Notes: generated from the sequence alone by a model not told the origin. DNA of 7,711 bases from an uncultured Clostridia bacterium (GCA_946614685.1 CAMOHF010000043.1:1-7711); one strand, 5' to 3'. Shown: positions 1 through 6,356, counted from the first letter of the stretch. Translations and numbers: made by a program.

Positions 1-49
1 AAAGTAAACATCATGAATTAACATACATCAATGCAAGAGTTATCGATAG

Positions 50-157
50 ATGATAGTGGAGCTAATCTCCATCAAAGAAAACTGGGAGTTCTATGCCAAA
101 TGCGGGATTGTTAACGATGATGGTATAACAGTTCTTGGAAAGCAGAAACAGGGATAA
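50..157 (+). other. Unrecognised short reading frame, possible 3' remnant of a gene
   Basis: The frame runs from an ATG at 50 to TAA at 155-157 and encodes 35 residues, including the run NWEFYAKCGIVNDDG. I do not recognise it. No ribosome site precedes the ATG, so it is unlikely to be translated as an independent gene. A second frame is open from the left edge (position 3) to a TGA at 51-53, just where this frame becomes open. That is what a frameshifted gene tail would look like, but it could be chance at this length. The terminator 12 nt after the stop supports this being the end of a transcribed unit. No function is proposed. Confidence 0.25.
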
Positions 158-169
158 AAACGCCGCAGA

Positions 170-208
170 CAGGGCTCGACAATCCGTATGCCGAGACCCT
201 GTTTTTTT
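170..208 (+). terminator. Rho-independent terminator upstream of the gntR promoter
   Basis: CAGGGCTCG (170-178) pairs with CGAG-A-CCCTG (192-201), leaving one bulged A at 196 and a 13-nt loop. Seven T residues follow directly (202-208). It closes whatever is transcribed from the left edge and insulates the gntR promoter, which begins five bases later. Confidence 0.88.
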
Positions 209-212
209 ATGC

Positions 213-241
213 TTGACAAACGCGCCCTATAAATGTATTAT
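213..241 (+). promoter_or_regulatory. Sigma-A promoter of the gntR-ABC-hydE operon
   Basis: The -35 box TTGACA (213-218) is a perfect match. The spacer is exactly 17 bp, and the -10 box TATTAT (236-241) matches five of six consensus bases. Transcription should start near 247-249, inside the palindrome described separately, giving a leader of roughly 35 nt before the gntR ATG. It is the only strong promoter I see for the five plus-strand genes. Confidence 0.85.
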
Positions 242-243
242 CT

Positions 244-262
244 GTATTACAGAGAGTAATAC
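244..262. promoter_or_regulatory. Candidate GntR/YtrA operator (inverted repeat)
   Basis: GTATTAC (244-250) and GTAATAC (256-262) are perfect 7-bp inverted half-sites separated by AGAGA. The GT...AC ends fit the general GntR-family operator form. A further direct copy of TGTATTA occurs at 234-240 and overlaps the -10 box, nine bases before the copy at 243-249. A dimer bound here would cover the start point and block initiation, so autoregulation by the adjacent regulator is the natural reading. Binding by that protein is inference. Confidence 0.72.
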
Positions 263-283
263 AAAACGTACAAGGAGAGGGAA

Positions 284-652
284 ATGGTAATACGAATTGA
301 TGAATATTCGGACGTGCCCATCTATCAACAGATCAGAGACCAGATTGTGATGGGAATCTCGGACGGCAGGTTACGTGCGGGAGAACAGCTTCCCACTGTG
401 CGAGCGCTGGCGCTGGAGATGGGAATCAATACCATGACGGTGAGCAAGGCTTATCAGAGTCTGAAGGCGGAAGGGTATATATTGACGGATAGAAAGAACG
501 GAGCAAGAGTCCGTATGGAAATCGCCCGTTCGAAGGAATTAAGTGATGCAAACCTTTGGGAGTTGAAGCGGATCATTTCGGAAGCAAGACTGTCAGGGGT
601 TGATAAAAAAGACCTGATCGCAATGATCGAGGAAGGATATAAGGAAAAATAG
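284..652 (+). CDS. GntR-family transcriptional regulator, YtrA-type (short effector domain)
   Basis: This 122-aa cytoplasmic protein has a winged helix-turn-helix at about residues 10-77. It carries the family hallmarks PIYQQIRDQI, the G-x-L-x-x-G-E-Q-L-P-T-V-R stretch (28-40), the recognition-helix region NTMTVSKAY and the wing GYILTDRKNG. Only about 45 residues follow, mainly helical. This is the YtrA subfamily layout: too short for a large sugar- or acid-binding domain, and normally paired with ABC transporter genes. The ATG at 284 follows the ribosome site AGGAGAGG (273-280). The gene is first in the operon, directly behind a promoter with a palindromic operator, so it probably represses its own operon. 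The inducer is unknown; other YtrA-type regulators often respond to cell-envelope antibiotics. Its stop codon TAG overlaps the next gene's ribosome site, suggesting coupled translation. Confidence 0.93.
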   Translation: MVIRIDEYSDVPIYQQIRDQIVMGISDGRLRAGEQLPTVRALALEMGINTMTVSKAYQSLKAEGYILTDRKNGARVRMEIARSKELSDANLWELKRIISEARLSGVDKKDLIAMIEEGYKEK

Positions 653-663
653 GAGAGGGACAA

Positions 664-2064
664 ATGGGATTACTTATGAATTTGATTATGATCGGGATAA
701 CACTTCCGGTGGGACTGATCCTAATCGCGACCATGTATCCGAAGAACTGGCGGAAGAGAAAGATGATCTACGGTATCCGTAACCGCGAGACGTATACCGA
801 GGCAGGTACGGCGGAACGCATCGATGAAATAAGCGCGGGCGCACGGAAAAAAGCATTCCTGCTTACCGGAACTTTTGTGCTGATCGGTGCTGTACTTGCG
901 GTATTTCATGACATTCCGCTCAATACAACTTTTAGCGTCCTGAATGTATACGCATACATTTTGCTGATGCTCGTACCGTTTATGTTTGCGAACAGAAGCT
1001 TGAAGGCGTTAAAGCGTGAACTCGGTCTATCAGAGGGCACGGGTGTCACCTATACGGATCTTACGAGCACGCAGGCGGTGCACGCGTTAAAGATGCCGGC
1101 GCTCCTCCTTCCCTGCTTGGTGGTAGCGGCTGAATTTGTATTGGCGCTGTTGCTGGATCGAAAGCTGATCACAGTAGGCGGATACACGCCGGACGGTACC
1201 TATACACTCACGGCGATCACGCTGGTGTATTTTATCACGGCACTTATGATGATTCCCATCGCGCGTATGATGGACAGACAGAAGAATGAGGTGATCTCGG
1301 AGGACAGTACGGTGAATGCGAACTACAACCGCGCGGTAAAGAAGTGCCTTGCGGGTATGAGTGTTGCCATCGAGTGGTCGGTGGCTGTGATGACAACCGG
1401 ATTCTTTGTCGGTATGTATCTGTTTAAGACCGAAATGTTCGCTGTGATCGCCACCGGAGCCTTTATGGTGATCATGATCGGTGCGATCATCGTGTATGTG
1501 GCGCGCGTGAGAAAGATCGATGATCGTTACAGGGAAGAAATGTCTGTTGTGGTGGATGACGATGACAAGTGGATCTTCGGCATGTTCTACTACAATAAAG
1601 GTGATAAGCGCCTCAACGTGGAGAAACGTATGGGCGTCGGAGCTACGGTGAATTTCGCGCATCCCGTCGGGAAGGTTGTGGGCATGCTGATTGCGGTGGC
1701 ACTTCTTGCCTCACTTCTTAGCATGGTCTGGCTCGGTATGCTGGATGCCACACCCATCCGGATCCGTACGGAGGACGGCAGGGTGATCTGCAGGCAGCTT
1801 CGGGACGAGTATAAGATCGAGATCGCATCGATCAAAAGCGTGGAACTGGTGGATGACTTAGATGACAGATCTGTCGTAAGAACGGTGGGGTCCAATATGC
1901 CGGGACTTGCCAAGGGTCGATTTACGGTGGACGGAGCGTCATGTAAGATGTTTCTGAATCCGGACATTGACTGTGCGATCCGCATCGAGACAGGTGACGA
2001 GGTCTATTATGTAAGTCGGGAGACCGTTGAAGAGACGAGAGCATTGTATGAGGAACTGAAGTAG
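664..2064 (+). CDS. Polytopic membrane protein with DUF5808-like motif and C-terminal PH-like domain
   Basis: The protein has 466 aa. I see eight hydrophobic segments, at about residues 4-24, 64-81, 92-109, 144-164, 180-200, 230-253, 257-280 and 337-359. Between the last two lies KWIFGMFYYNKGDKRLNVEK (302-321) followed by GVGATVNFAHP, which matches the DUF5808 pattern (W-x-x-G-x-F-Y-Y-N...NFA.P). The tail (about 362-466) resembles a bacterial PH-type domain, with YKIEIASIKSVEL near 383-395 and an I-R-I-E-T-G-D-x-x-Y-Y-V-S strand near 439-451. Basic loops after segments 1, 3, 5 and 7 place those loops inside, so the tail would lie outside the membrane (inference). There is no cleavable signal peptide. 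The ribosome site GGAGAGGG overlaps the gntR stop. The function is unknown; its position between a GntR repressor and an ABC pair suggests a sensor, immunity or accessory role in the same response. Domain names are from memory. Confidence 0.82.
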   Translation: MGLLMNLIMIGITLPVGLILIATMYPKNWRKRKMIYGIRNRETYTEAGTAERIDEISAGARKKAFLLTGTFVLIGAVLAVFHDIPLNTTFSVLNVYAYILLMLVPFMFANRSLKALKRELGLSEGTGVTYTDLTSTQAVHALKMPALLLPCLVVAAEFVLALLLDRKLITVGGYTPDGTYTLTAITLVYFITALMMIPIARMMDRQKNEVISEDSTVNANYNRAVKKCLAGMSVAIEWSVAVMTTGFFVGMYLFKTEMFAVIATGAFMVIMIGAIIVYVARVRKIDDRYREEMSVVVDDDDKWIFGMFYYNKGDKRLNVEKRMGVGATVNFAHPVGKVVGMLIAVALLASLLSMVWLGMLDATPIRIRTEDGRVICRQLRDEYKIEIASIKSVELVDDLDDRSVVRTVGSNMPGLAKGRFTVDGASCKMFLNPDIDCAIRIETGDEVYYVSRETVEETRALYEELK

Positions 2065-2068
2065 ATAC

Positions 2069-2075
2069 AGGGAGG
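2069..2075 (+). promoter_or_regulatory. Ribosome-binding site that fixes the ABC ATPase start
   Basis: AGGGAGG directly abuts an in-frame ATG at 2076, leaving no spacer. The next in-frame ATG at 2082 sits six bases away, the normal distance. The second ATG is therefore the better start. Confidence 0.75.
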
Positions 2076-2081
2076 ATGGAC

Positions 2082-2813
2082 ATGGAAAAGAAGGCTGTTT
2101 TGGAGATTAAGGGATATACCAAGGTGTATCCGGGAGGAAAGAAGGCTGCGGATAATGTGAATCTCACTGTGGAAAGCGGGGATATCTACGGCTTTATCGG
2201 GCATAACGGTGCCGGAAAGTCCACGACGATCCGTGCGGTGGTCGGTGTTCTTGATTTTACGGAGGGTGAGATTTTGATCGACGGAAAGTCAGTGAAGAAG
2301 GACCCGGTGGCTTGCAAGGAGATCACGGCGTACATTCCGGATAATCCGGACCTGTACGAGAATCTGACGGGCATCCAGTACCTGGATTTTGTGGCGGATG
2401 TCTTTCGGATCGGGGCGAAGGAACGGGAAGATGCGATCAGAAAGTATGCCGACATGCTGGAGATTACGGATGCACTCGGCAATCTGATCAGCTCGTATTC
2501 TCACGGTATGAAGCAGAAACTGGCCATCATCTCGGCGTTGATCCACGATCCGAAGCTGATCGTGATGGATGAGCCTTTTGTTGGACTTGATCCGAAAGCG
2601 TCCTTCACCTTAAAGCAGATCATGCATGATCTCTGCAAAGAGGGCGTTGCGATCTTTTTCTCGACCCATGTGCTTGAGGTCGCTGAGAAACTGTGTAACA
2701 AGGTAGCCATCATCAAGCAGGGACGGATCATCGATGCGGGAGATATGGAGACGGTGATCGGCAACCATTCCCTTGAGGAAGTATTCTTGGAGGTGCAGGA
2801 TGAAGAGTCGTAG
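2082..2813 (+). CDS. ABC transporter ATP-binding protein (exporter type)
   Basis: This cytoplasmic nucleotide-binding subunit has 243 aa, a usual length for ABC-2 type exporters. Walker A is GHNGAGKST (40-48). Walker B is LIVMDEP (159-165) with catalytic Glu164. The D-loop is GLDP (168-171) and the H-loop histidine is His196 in FFSTHVLE. The signature is SHGMK (140-144) rather than LSGGQ, and the Q-loop position appears to be Asp87 in YIPDNPDLYENLTG. Both deviations are common in the CcmA-like exporter ATPases. The start is ATG 2082, two codons inside an alternative ATG at 2076, because only 2082 has correct spacing from AGGGAGG. The 3' end overlaps the permease gene by 14 nt, pointing to translational coupling and a complex with that permease. 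It should power export; the substrate cannot be read from sequence. Confidence 0.94.
   Translation: MEKKAVLEIKGYTKVYPGGKKAADNVNLTVESGDIYGFIGHNGAGKSTTIRAVVGVLDFTEGEILIDGKSVKKDPVACKEITAYIPDNPDLYENLTGIQYLDFVADVFRIGAKEREDAIRKYADMLEITDALGNLISSYSHGMKQKLAIISALIHDPKLIVMDEPFVGLDPKASFTLKQIMHDLCKEGVAIFFSTHVLEVAEKLCNKVAIIKQGRIIDAGDMETVIGNHSLEEVFLEVQDEES
2789..2793 (+). promoter_or_regulatory. Ribosome-binding site inside the ATPase gene that fixes the permease start
   Basis: GGAGG lies six bases before ATG 2800, within the last codons of the ATPase gene. It favours that ATG over the in-frame TTG at 2773, which would add nine residues (MRKYSWRCR) that do not look like a membrane-protein N-terminus. Confidence 0.78.
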
Positions 2814-4404
2814 TATCGTGCTTCTTTCCACCCTGCTTCGCTCGACAAGCCAGTGGAATATTTATAAGCACTGTAAGGACAAAAGAAAAAAAGGCAGGAT
2901 CATCGGAAACACGGTCGGTTACGCCATTCTCTTTTTGCTGATCATGGCTTACTGTGTGTTCACGTGTGTCGGCTACGGGAAACTCGGGCTTGCGGATTCC
3001 ATTCCGGGTACCTGTGCACTTTTGGTGTCGGCACTCGCATTTTTCTTTACGCTTATGAAGACGAACGGGTATCTCTTCGGTTTTCGGGAGTATGATATGC
3101 TGATGTCGCTTCCCTTCTCTCCGAAAACCGTGGCGGGATGCAAGTTCCTCTATATGTACGTCAAAAGCCTCGGGTGGTTTCTGGCCGTGTCACTGTCTAT
3201 GATGATCGGATACGGAATTTACGCAGGGCCTTCGGTGATTGCCTATCCGGTATGGATTTTGCTTACGTTCTTCCTTCCGATCGTACCGATGCTTGCGGCA
3301 GCCTTTGTCGGATTTTTGATCGCGAAGGTGTCCGCGGGATTTCGAAAGACGAATATCGTACAGACGGTGCTGATATTTGTCTTTATCCTTCTTATGTTTG
3401 CCTCGCGGTTTCTGATCGAAGACGTGGTGCGCAATCAGAAGGTGGATCAGATGGTCAGCAAAATGTCCGGTGCAATGGATCACGCAACGCACGCCTATCC
3501 GCCGGCGCAATGGTTTGCCGATGGGGTAAGCGTATTGCGGCTATCGGATGTTCTGCTTTTGGTCGGACTGTCGATCCTGCTGTTTGAGGTGATGTTCCTT
3601 CTTGTGGGAAGATCCTATCGGAAGATCAATTCCGGTCTTCTTACGCACGGCGGTTCGAAAAAGTTTAACATGAACGAGAGAAGAAAACGTCCCGTGGTGC
3701 AGACCATCGCGGCAAAGGAGTGGAGGCGCATGACAGGGTCCGCCACTTATATGACCAATGCCTTATTCGGTGAATTGCTGGTGCTCATACTCGGAGGTGC
3801 GTCCCTGTTTGTGGATCTTGACGCGGTGCTGAAAAAGATCCTGCATGATGCGCCGGTAACAAAGGAAATGCTGATTCCCGCAATTCCGTTCATCGTGTAC
3901 TTCTTCATCGGGATGGTGGCCACAACGGCAATTACCCCTTCCATCGAAGGAAAACAGTATTGGATCGTGCAGAGTCTGCCGATCCCGAAGAAGACGCTGT
4001 ATCAGGGAAAGATGCTCTTTAACATGTATCTCACCGTTCCGTGTACGGTCTTTTCCACGATCTGCCTGTGCATATCGGCGCGGGCTTCGGTTCTTACGAC
4101 CGTGCTTTCCGTGCTCCTCGGGATCTTCCTGTGCGCCTTTTCGACCTGCGCGGGCTGTGCGAGCGGCATCAAGCATATGCGGCTAGACTGGGAGAATGAG
4201 ATTGAGGTGGTGAAGCAGAGCGCGGCGGTATCGCTTTATCTTCTTCCGAATATGTTTGCAACCATGATCCTCACGGTCCTTGTGGTTGTGATCGGTATGA
4301 AGGTGGATGTGGTGTTTGTGCTTCTCGGGATGATGCTTGTGGAAATACTGCTTGCGGTGGTATTCTATAGAAAAGCCATGAAACTTGCACAGCGCACGAT
4401 TTAA
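2800..4404 (+). CDS. ABC transporter permease, large two-halved exporter type
   Basis: The protein has 534 aa and about twelve hydrophobic segments, near residues 38-60, 69-87, 123-145, 148-175, 185-203, 249-270, 318-338, 357-378, 407-427, 432-452, 477-499 and 503-523. The two halves are related: EYDMLMSLPFSPKT (97-110) and KQYWIVQSLPIPKKT (385-399) precede matching K-x-L-(Y/F) helices, with a constant offset of 289 residues. This architecture fits the large 'putative ABC exporter' permeases (Pfam ABC_tran_2-like, from memory) that pair with CcmA-like ATPases, as here. The ATG at 2800 has a GGAGG six bases upstream and overlaps the ATPase stop. An intracellular basic stretch (about 285-312, with NERRKRP) links the halves. 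The substrate is unknown; a peptide or envelope-active compound is plausible given the YtrA-type regulator, but that is inference. Confidence 0.85.
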   Translation: MKSRSIVLLSTLLRSTSQWNIYKHCKDKRKKGRIIGNTVGYAILFLLIMAYCVFTCVGYGKLGLADSIPGTCALLVSALAFFFTLMKTNGYLFGFREYDMLMSLPFSPKTVAGCKFLYMYVKSLGWFLAVSLSMMIGYGIYAGPSVIAYPVWILLTFFLPIVPMLAAAFVGFLIAKVSAGFRKTNIVQTVLIFVFILLMFASRFLIEDVVRNQKVDQMVSKMSGAMDHATHAYPPAQWFADGVSVLRLSDVLLLVGLSILLFEVMFLLVGRSYRKINSGLLTHGGSKKFNMNERRKRPVVQTIAAKEWRRMTGSATYMTNALFGELLVLILGGASLFVDLDAVLKKILHDAPVTKEMLIPAIPFIVYFFIGMVATTAITPSIEGKQYWIVQSLPIPKKTLYQGKMLFNMYLTVPCTVFSTICLCISARASVLTTVLSVLLGIFLCAFSTCAGCASGIKHMRLDWENEIEVVKQSAAVSLYLLPNMFATMILTVLVVVIGMKVDVVFVLLGMMLVEILLAVVFYRKAMKLAQRTI

Positions 4405-4405
4405 G

Positions 4406-5458
4406 ATGGATCATAAGGAAGCATTGGAACAATTAAAGAACGGAAATCTGCTTTCGCGCGATGCATGGGAGGAACTGATCGTCGAACGGGACTCCGTGGA
4501 CAGACAGGCGCTTTATGCCGCTGCGGATGCGGTCCGAAGGAAGTCCTACGGTGACGCGGTCTATGTTCGCGGGCTGATCGAGTTTACGAACTACTGCGGA
4601 AGGAACTGTTACTACTGCGGGATTCGTGCGGGGAACGAGCGCCTTTCGCGCTACCGCCTGTCGGAAGAAGAGATCCTCGCCGCATGTGAGACGGGCTACG
4701 GTCTCGGCATCAGGACCTTTGTGCTTCAGGGCGGAGAGGATGCTTACTTTACGGATGACAGAATCTGTGCCCTGGTGGGTGAGATCAAGAGCAGATATCC
4801 GGATACGGCGGTGACACTGTCTGTCGGAGAAAAACCGAGAGCAAGCTACGAGAGATATTTTGCGGCGGGTGCCAAGCGTTATCTGCTCCGTCATGAGACG
4901 GCGGATCCCGAACATTACGGGAAACTGCATCCCGCAGCGCAGACATTGTCCAACCGCAAGCGATGTCTGTATGACTTAAAGGAAATCGGCTATCAGGTGG
5001 GTGCGGGCTTTATGGTGGGAAGTCCGGGACAGACCGCGAAAACCCTGGCGGAGGATATGGCCTTTCTTCAGGAACTTCAACCGCACATGGTGGGGATCGG
5101 TCCCTTCATACCACATGCGGATACACCGCTTAAAGGATATCCTGCGGGAACGCTTGAGGACACCCTGCTCTTTCTGGCGCTTCTTCGGCTTGCGCTTCCG
5201 CACGTACTCCTGCCCGCAACGACGGCGCTTGCAACCATCCATCCGAGAGGTCGTGAGATGGGACTTTCCGCCGGGGCAAATGTTGTGATGCCGAATCTAT
5301 CTCCCGTATCCGTGCGGGACAAGTACAGGCTCTACGACGGAAAAGTCTGCACGGGCGAAGAGGCCGCGGAGTGTATCTCCTGCCTGGCAAGACGTGTAGA
5401 AGGAATCGGTTACAGGATCGTAAGCGATCGCGGTGACTGGAAGAAGAATGACATATAA
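4406..5458 (+). CDS. hydE: [FeFe]-hydrogenase H-cluster maturase HydE, radical SAM enzyme
   Basis: This 350-aa protein has the usual HydE length. HydE acts with HydG and HydF to assemble the di-iron subcluster of [FeFe] hydrogenase, processing an HydG-derived iron-cysteine-CO-CN species. The radical-SAM motif is C64-GRN-C68-YY-C71, within EFTNYCGRNCYYCGIRAGN, which reads as HydE rather than PylB or BioB. Other HydE-like blocks are VLQGGED, LRHETADPEHYGKLHP, GAGFMVGSPGQT, MVGIGPFIPHADTPL and LLPATTALATI-HPRGRE. The tail has Cys315-x7-Cys323-x2-Cys326, the same spacing as the accessory, non-essential cluster site of the Thermotoga maritima enzyme. The start at 4406 lies one base after the permease stop. 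There is no good ribosome site, so it probably depends on re-initiation; an in-frame TTG at 4385 is less likely. hydF, hydG and a hydrogenase are absent from the window, so the transporter neighbourhood is unusual. Confidence 0.95.
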   Translation: MDHKEALEQLKNGNLLSRDAWEELIVERDSVDRQALYAAADAVRRKSYGDAVYVRGLIEFTNYCGRNCYYCGIRAGNERLSRYRLSEEEILAACETGYGLGIRTFVLQGGEDAYFTDDRICALVGEIKSRYPDTAVTLSVGEKPRASYERYFAAGAKRYLLRHETADPEHYGKLHPAAQTLSNRKRCLYDLKEIGYQVGAGFMVGSPGQTAKTLAEDMAFLQELQPHMVGIGPFIPHADTPLKGYPAGTLEDTLLFLALLRLALPHVLLPATTALATIHPRGREMGLSAGANVVMPNLSPVSVRDKYRLYDGKVCTGEEAAECISCLARRVEGIGYRIVSDRGDWKKNDI

Positions 5459-5487
5459 AAAAGGGAACTGCATGCAGTTCCCTTTTT
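5458..5487. terminator. Bidirectional rho-independent terminator (perfect 30-bp palindrome)
   Basis: AAAAAGGGAACTGCA (5458-5472) is exactly repeated in inverted form at 5473-5487. The practical stem is AAGGGAACTG/CAGTTCCCTT around a CATG loop. T runs on the plus strand (5483-5487) and, via the A run, on the minus strand let it stop transcription both ways. It begins at the last base of the hydE stop and lies 12 nt beyond the end of the convergent minus-strand gene, so it likely serves both. Confidence 0.93.
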
Positions 5488-5498
5488 GTGTGCTTGTC

Positions 5499-6329
5499 TC
5501 AGAGTGAAAAGTCGAAGTTCTTGCCGACGTACTTTTCCGCTTCCGTCTCAGTGCGGGAAGTGAAAAGATTCTGGCTGAAATCCTGAACCTTGCGGATCAG
5601 CTCTTCCATGGAAGAGGCCTCGATGGTTTCGACGCTTGCGAGGACTTCCTTCGCCTCGTCTTCCGTCAGGTCGTCAAGTGCTTCTTTCGCTTCTGCACGC
5701 TTCTCGGCGAGCTTTTCTTCGGCTTCGGCCTTCGCTTCCTTCTTCGCCTCGGCCTTCGCGGCTTCGCGCTTCTCGGCGCGCTTGGCTTCAAGCTTAGCGC
5801 GTGTCTCGGAAAGAGACTTGTTGCAGACTGCGAAGTAGGAGACGGTTCCGTCATCCTTCACCTGCATACCGAATCCGCGGATGTCTGCGCCGGTTGCGGC
5901 AAGGCCGCTTTGCATCTCTTCCATCTTGCCGGCTGCGCCTTCGATGATGGATTCGTACTTAGCGCGATAGTTCTCGTCCGAAGCCATCTTCTCGATCTTT
6001 TCTTCATCGATCAGAACGACTTTTCGGTCGGCTCTTGCGAAGGTGCCTGCCATAGACTGTGCAGTGCTCTTCATGTCGCTGCTTACGAGGACGAATTCCA
6101 TACTGCCGAATTTTTGCTTCAGGCTTTCGTAGTACTTCGCTGCCTTCTCGGTAAGCGCAGGACTTCCGACTCTGCTTCCGGCTGTGTACTCGGTCTTGCC
6201 GGCAGAATCGGCAGCAGTAGCGGGCTTGGTCTCCGCGGCTGCTTCGGTCTTTTCGGACCGCTTCTTGGTCTCGGTCTTGGTGTAAGCGTAAGCGCTCACG
6301 CCGCCCGTGATCCTGGTAAATGCATCCAT
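5499..6329 (-). CDS. DUF6033-like protein with long charged helix, function unknown
   Basis: This predicted soluble protein has 276 aa and no signal peptide or membrane segment. Residues 1-60 are low-complexity (Thr/Ala/Lys/Glu). Residues 61-175 look like a folded domain, with KYYESLKQKFGSMEFVLVSS, KVVLIDEEKIEKMASDENYR and GFGMQVKDDGTVSYFAV. This resembles the DUF6033 family as I remember it from Lachnospiraceae. Residues 177-222 are almost only Ala, Lys, Glu and Arg, with patterns such as KAEAKKEAKAEAEEKLAEKR, and should form a single long helix or coiled coil. A short conserved-looking tail follows (EELIRKVQDFSQNLF...GKNFDFSL). The ATG at 6327-6329 has an AAGGAGG seven bases upstream (6337-6343). 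It converges on hydE and follows galT on the same strand, but has its own candidate promoter. No biochemical role is known to me. Confidence 0.8.
   Translation of the reverse strand: MDAFTRITGGVSAYAYTKTETKKRSEKTEAAAETKPATAADSAGKTEYTAGSRVGSPALTEKAAKYYESLKQKFGSMEFVLVSSDMKSTAQSMAGTFARADRKVVLIDEEKIEKMASDENYRAKYESIIEGAAGKMEEMQSGLAATGADIRGFGMQVKDDGTVSYFAVCNKSLSETRAKLEAKRAEKREAAKAEAKKEAKAEAEEKLAEKRAEAKEALDDLTEDEAKEVLASVETIEASSMEELIRKVQDFSQNLFTSRTETEAEKYVGKNFDFSL
5664..5801 (-). repeat. Coding segment for the Ala/Lys/Glu-rich helix
   Basis: This stretch encodes residues 177-222 of the DUF6033-like protein. Imperfect repetition of GCC/GCG-AAG-GCC-GAA-type codons gives a protein with regular i to i+4 Lys/Glu pairs, as in single stable alpha-helices. 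The repetition is degenerate at the DNA level and is not a tandem array of fixed unit. It makes length variation between strains plausible. Confidence 0.55.
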
Positions 6330-6356
6330 AGTCTGACCTCCTTGTCTTATGATGCG

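Noticed and set aside
1087..1662. 191-codon minus-strand frame
   Set aside because: It lies wholly inside the membrane-protein gene, is full of His and Arg with no recognisable domain, and has no ribosome site. It is an antisense shadow.
2773..2802. TTG start giving the permease nine extra residues
   Set aside because: The ATG at 2800 has GGAGG at ideal spacing, and the extra residues do not resemble a permease N-terminus.
3138..3587. 149-codon plus-strand frame inside the permease gene
   Set aside because: It overlaps a clear twelve-helix permease frame, and its Arg/Gly/Cys-rich translation has no domain character.
4385..4408. TTG start giving HydE seven extra residues
   Set aside because: It lies inside the permease coding end without a good ribosome site; the ATG one base after the stop fits coupled re-initiation better.
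4406..5458. Alternative identity as PylB, BioB or ThiH/HydG
   Set aside because: The EFTNYC-x3-C-x2-C context, the LRHETADPEHYGKLHP block and the C-terminal C-x7-C-x2-C all fit HydE, and the length is too short for HydG.
5590..5838. 82-codon plus-strand frame rich in Ser, Ala and Phe
   Set aside because: It is the antisense reading of the Ala/Lys/Glu helix codons and has no start signals.
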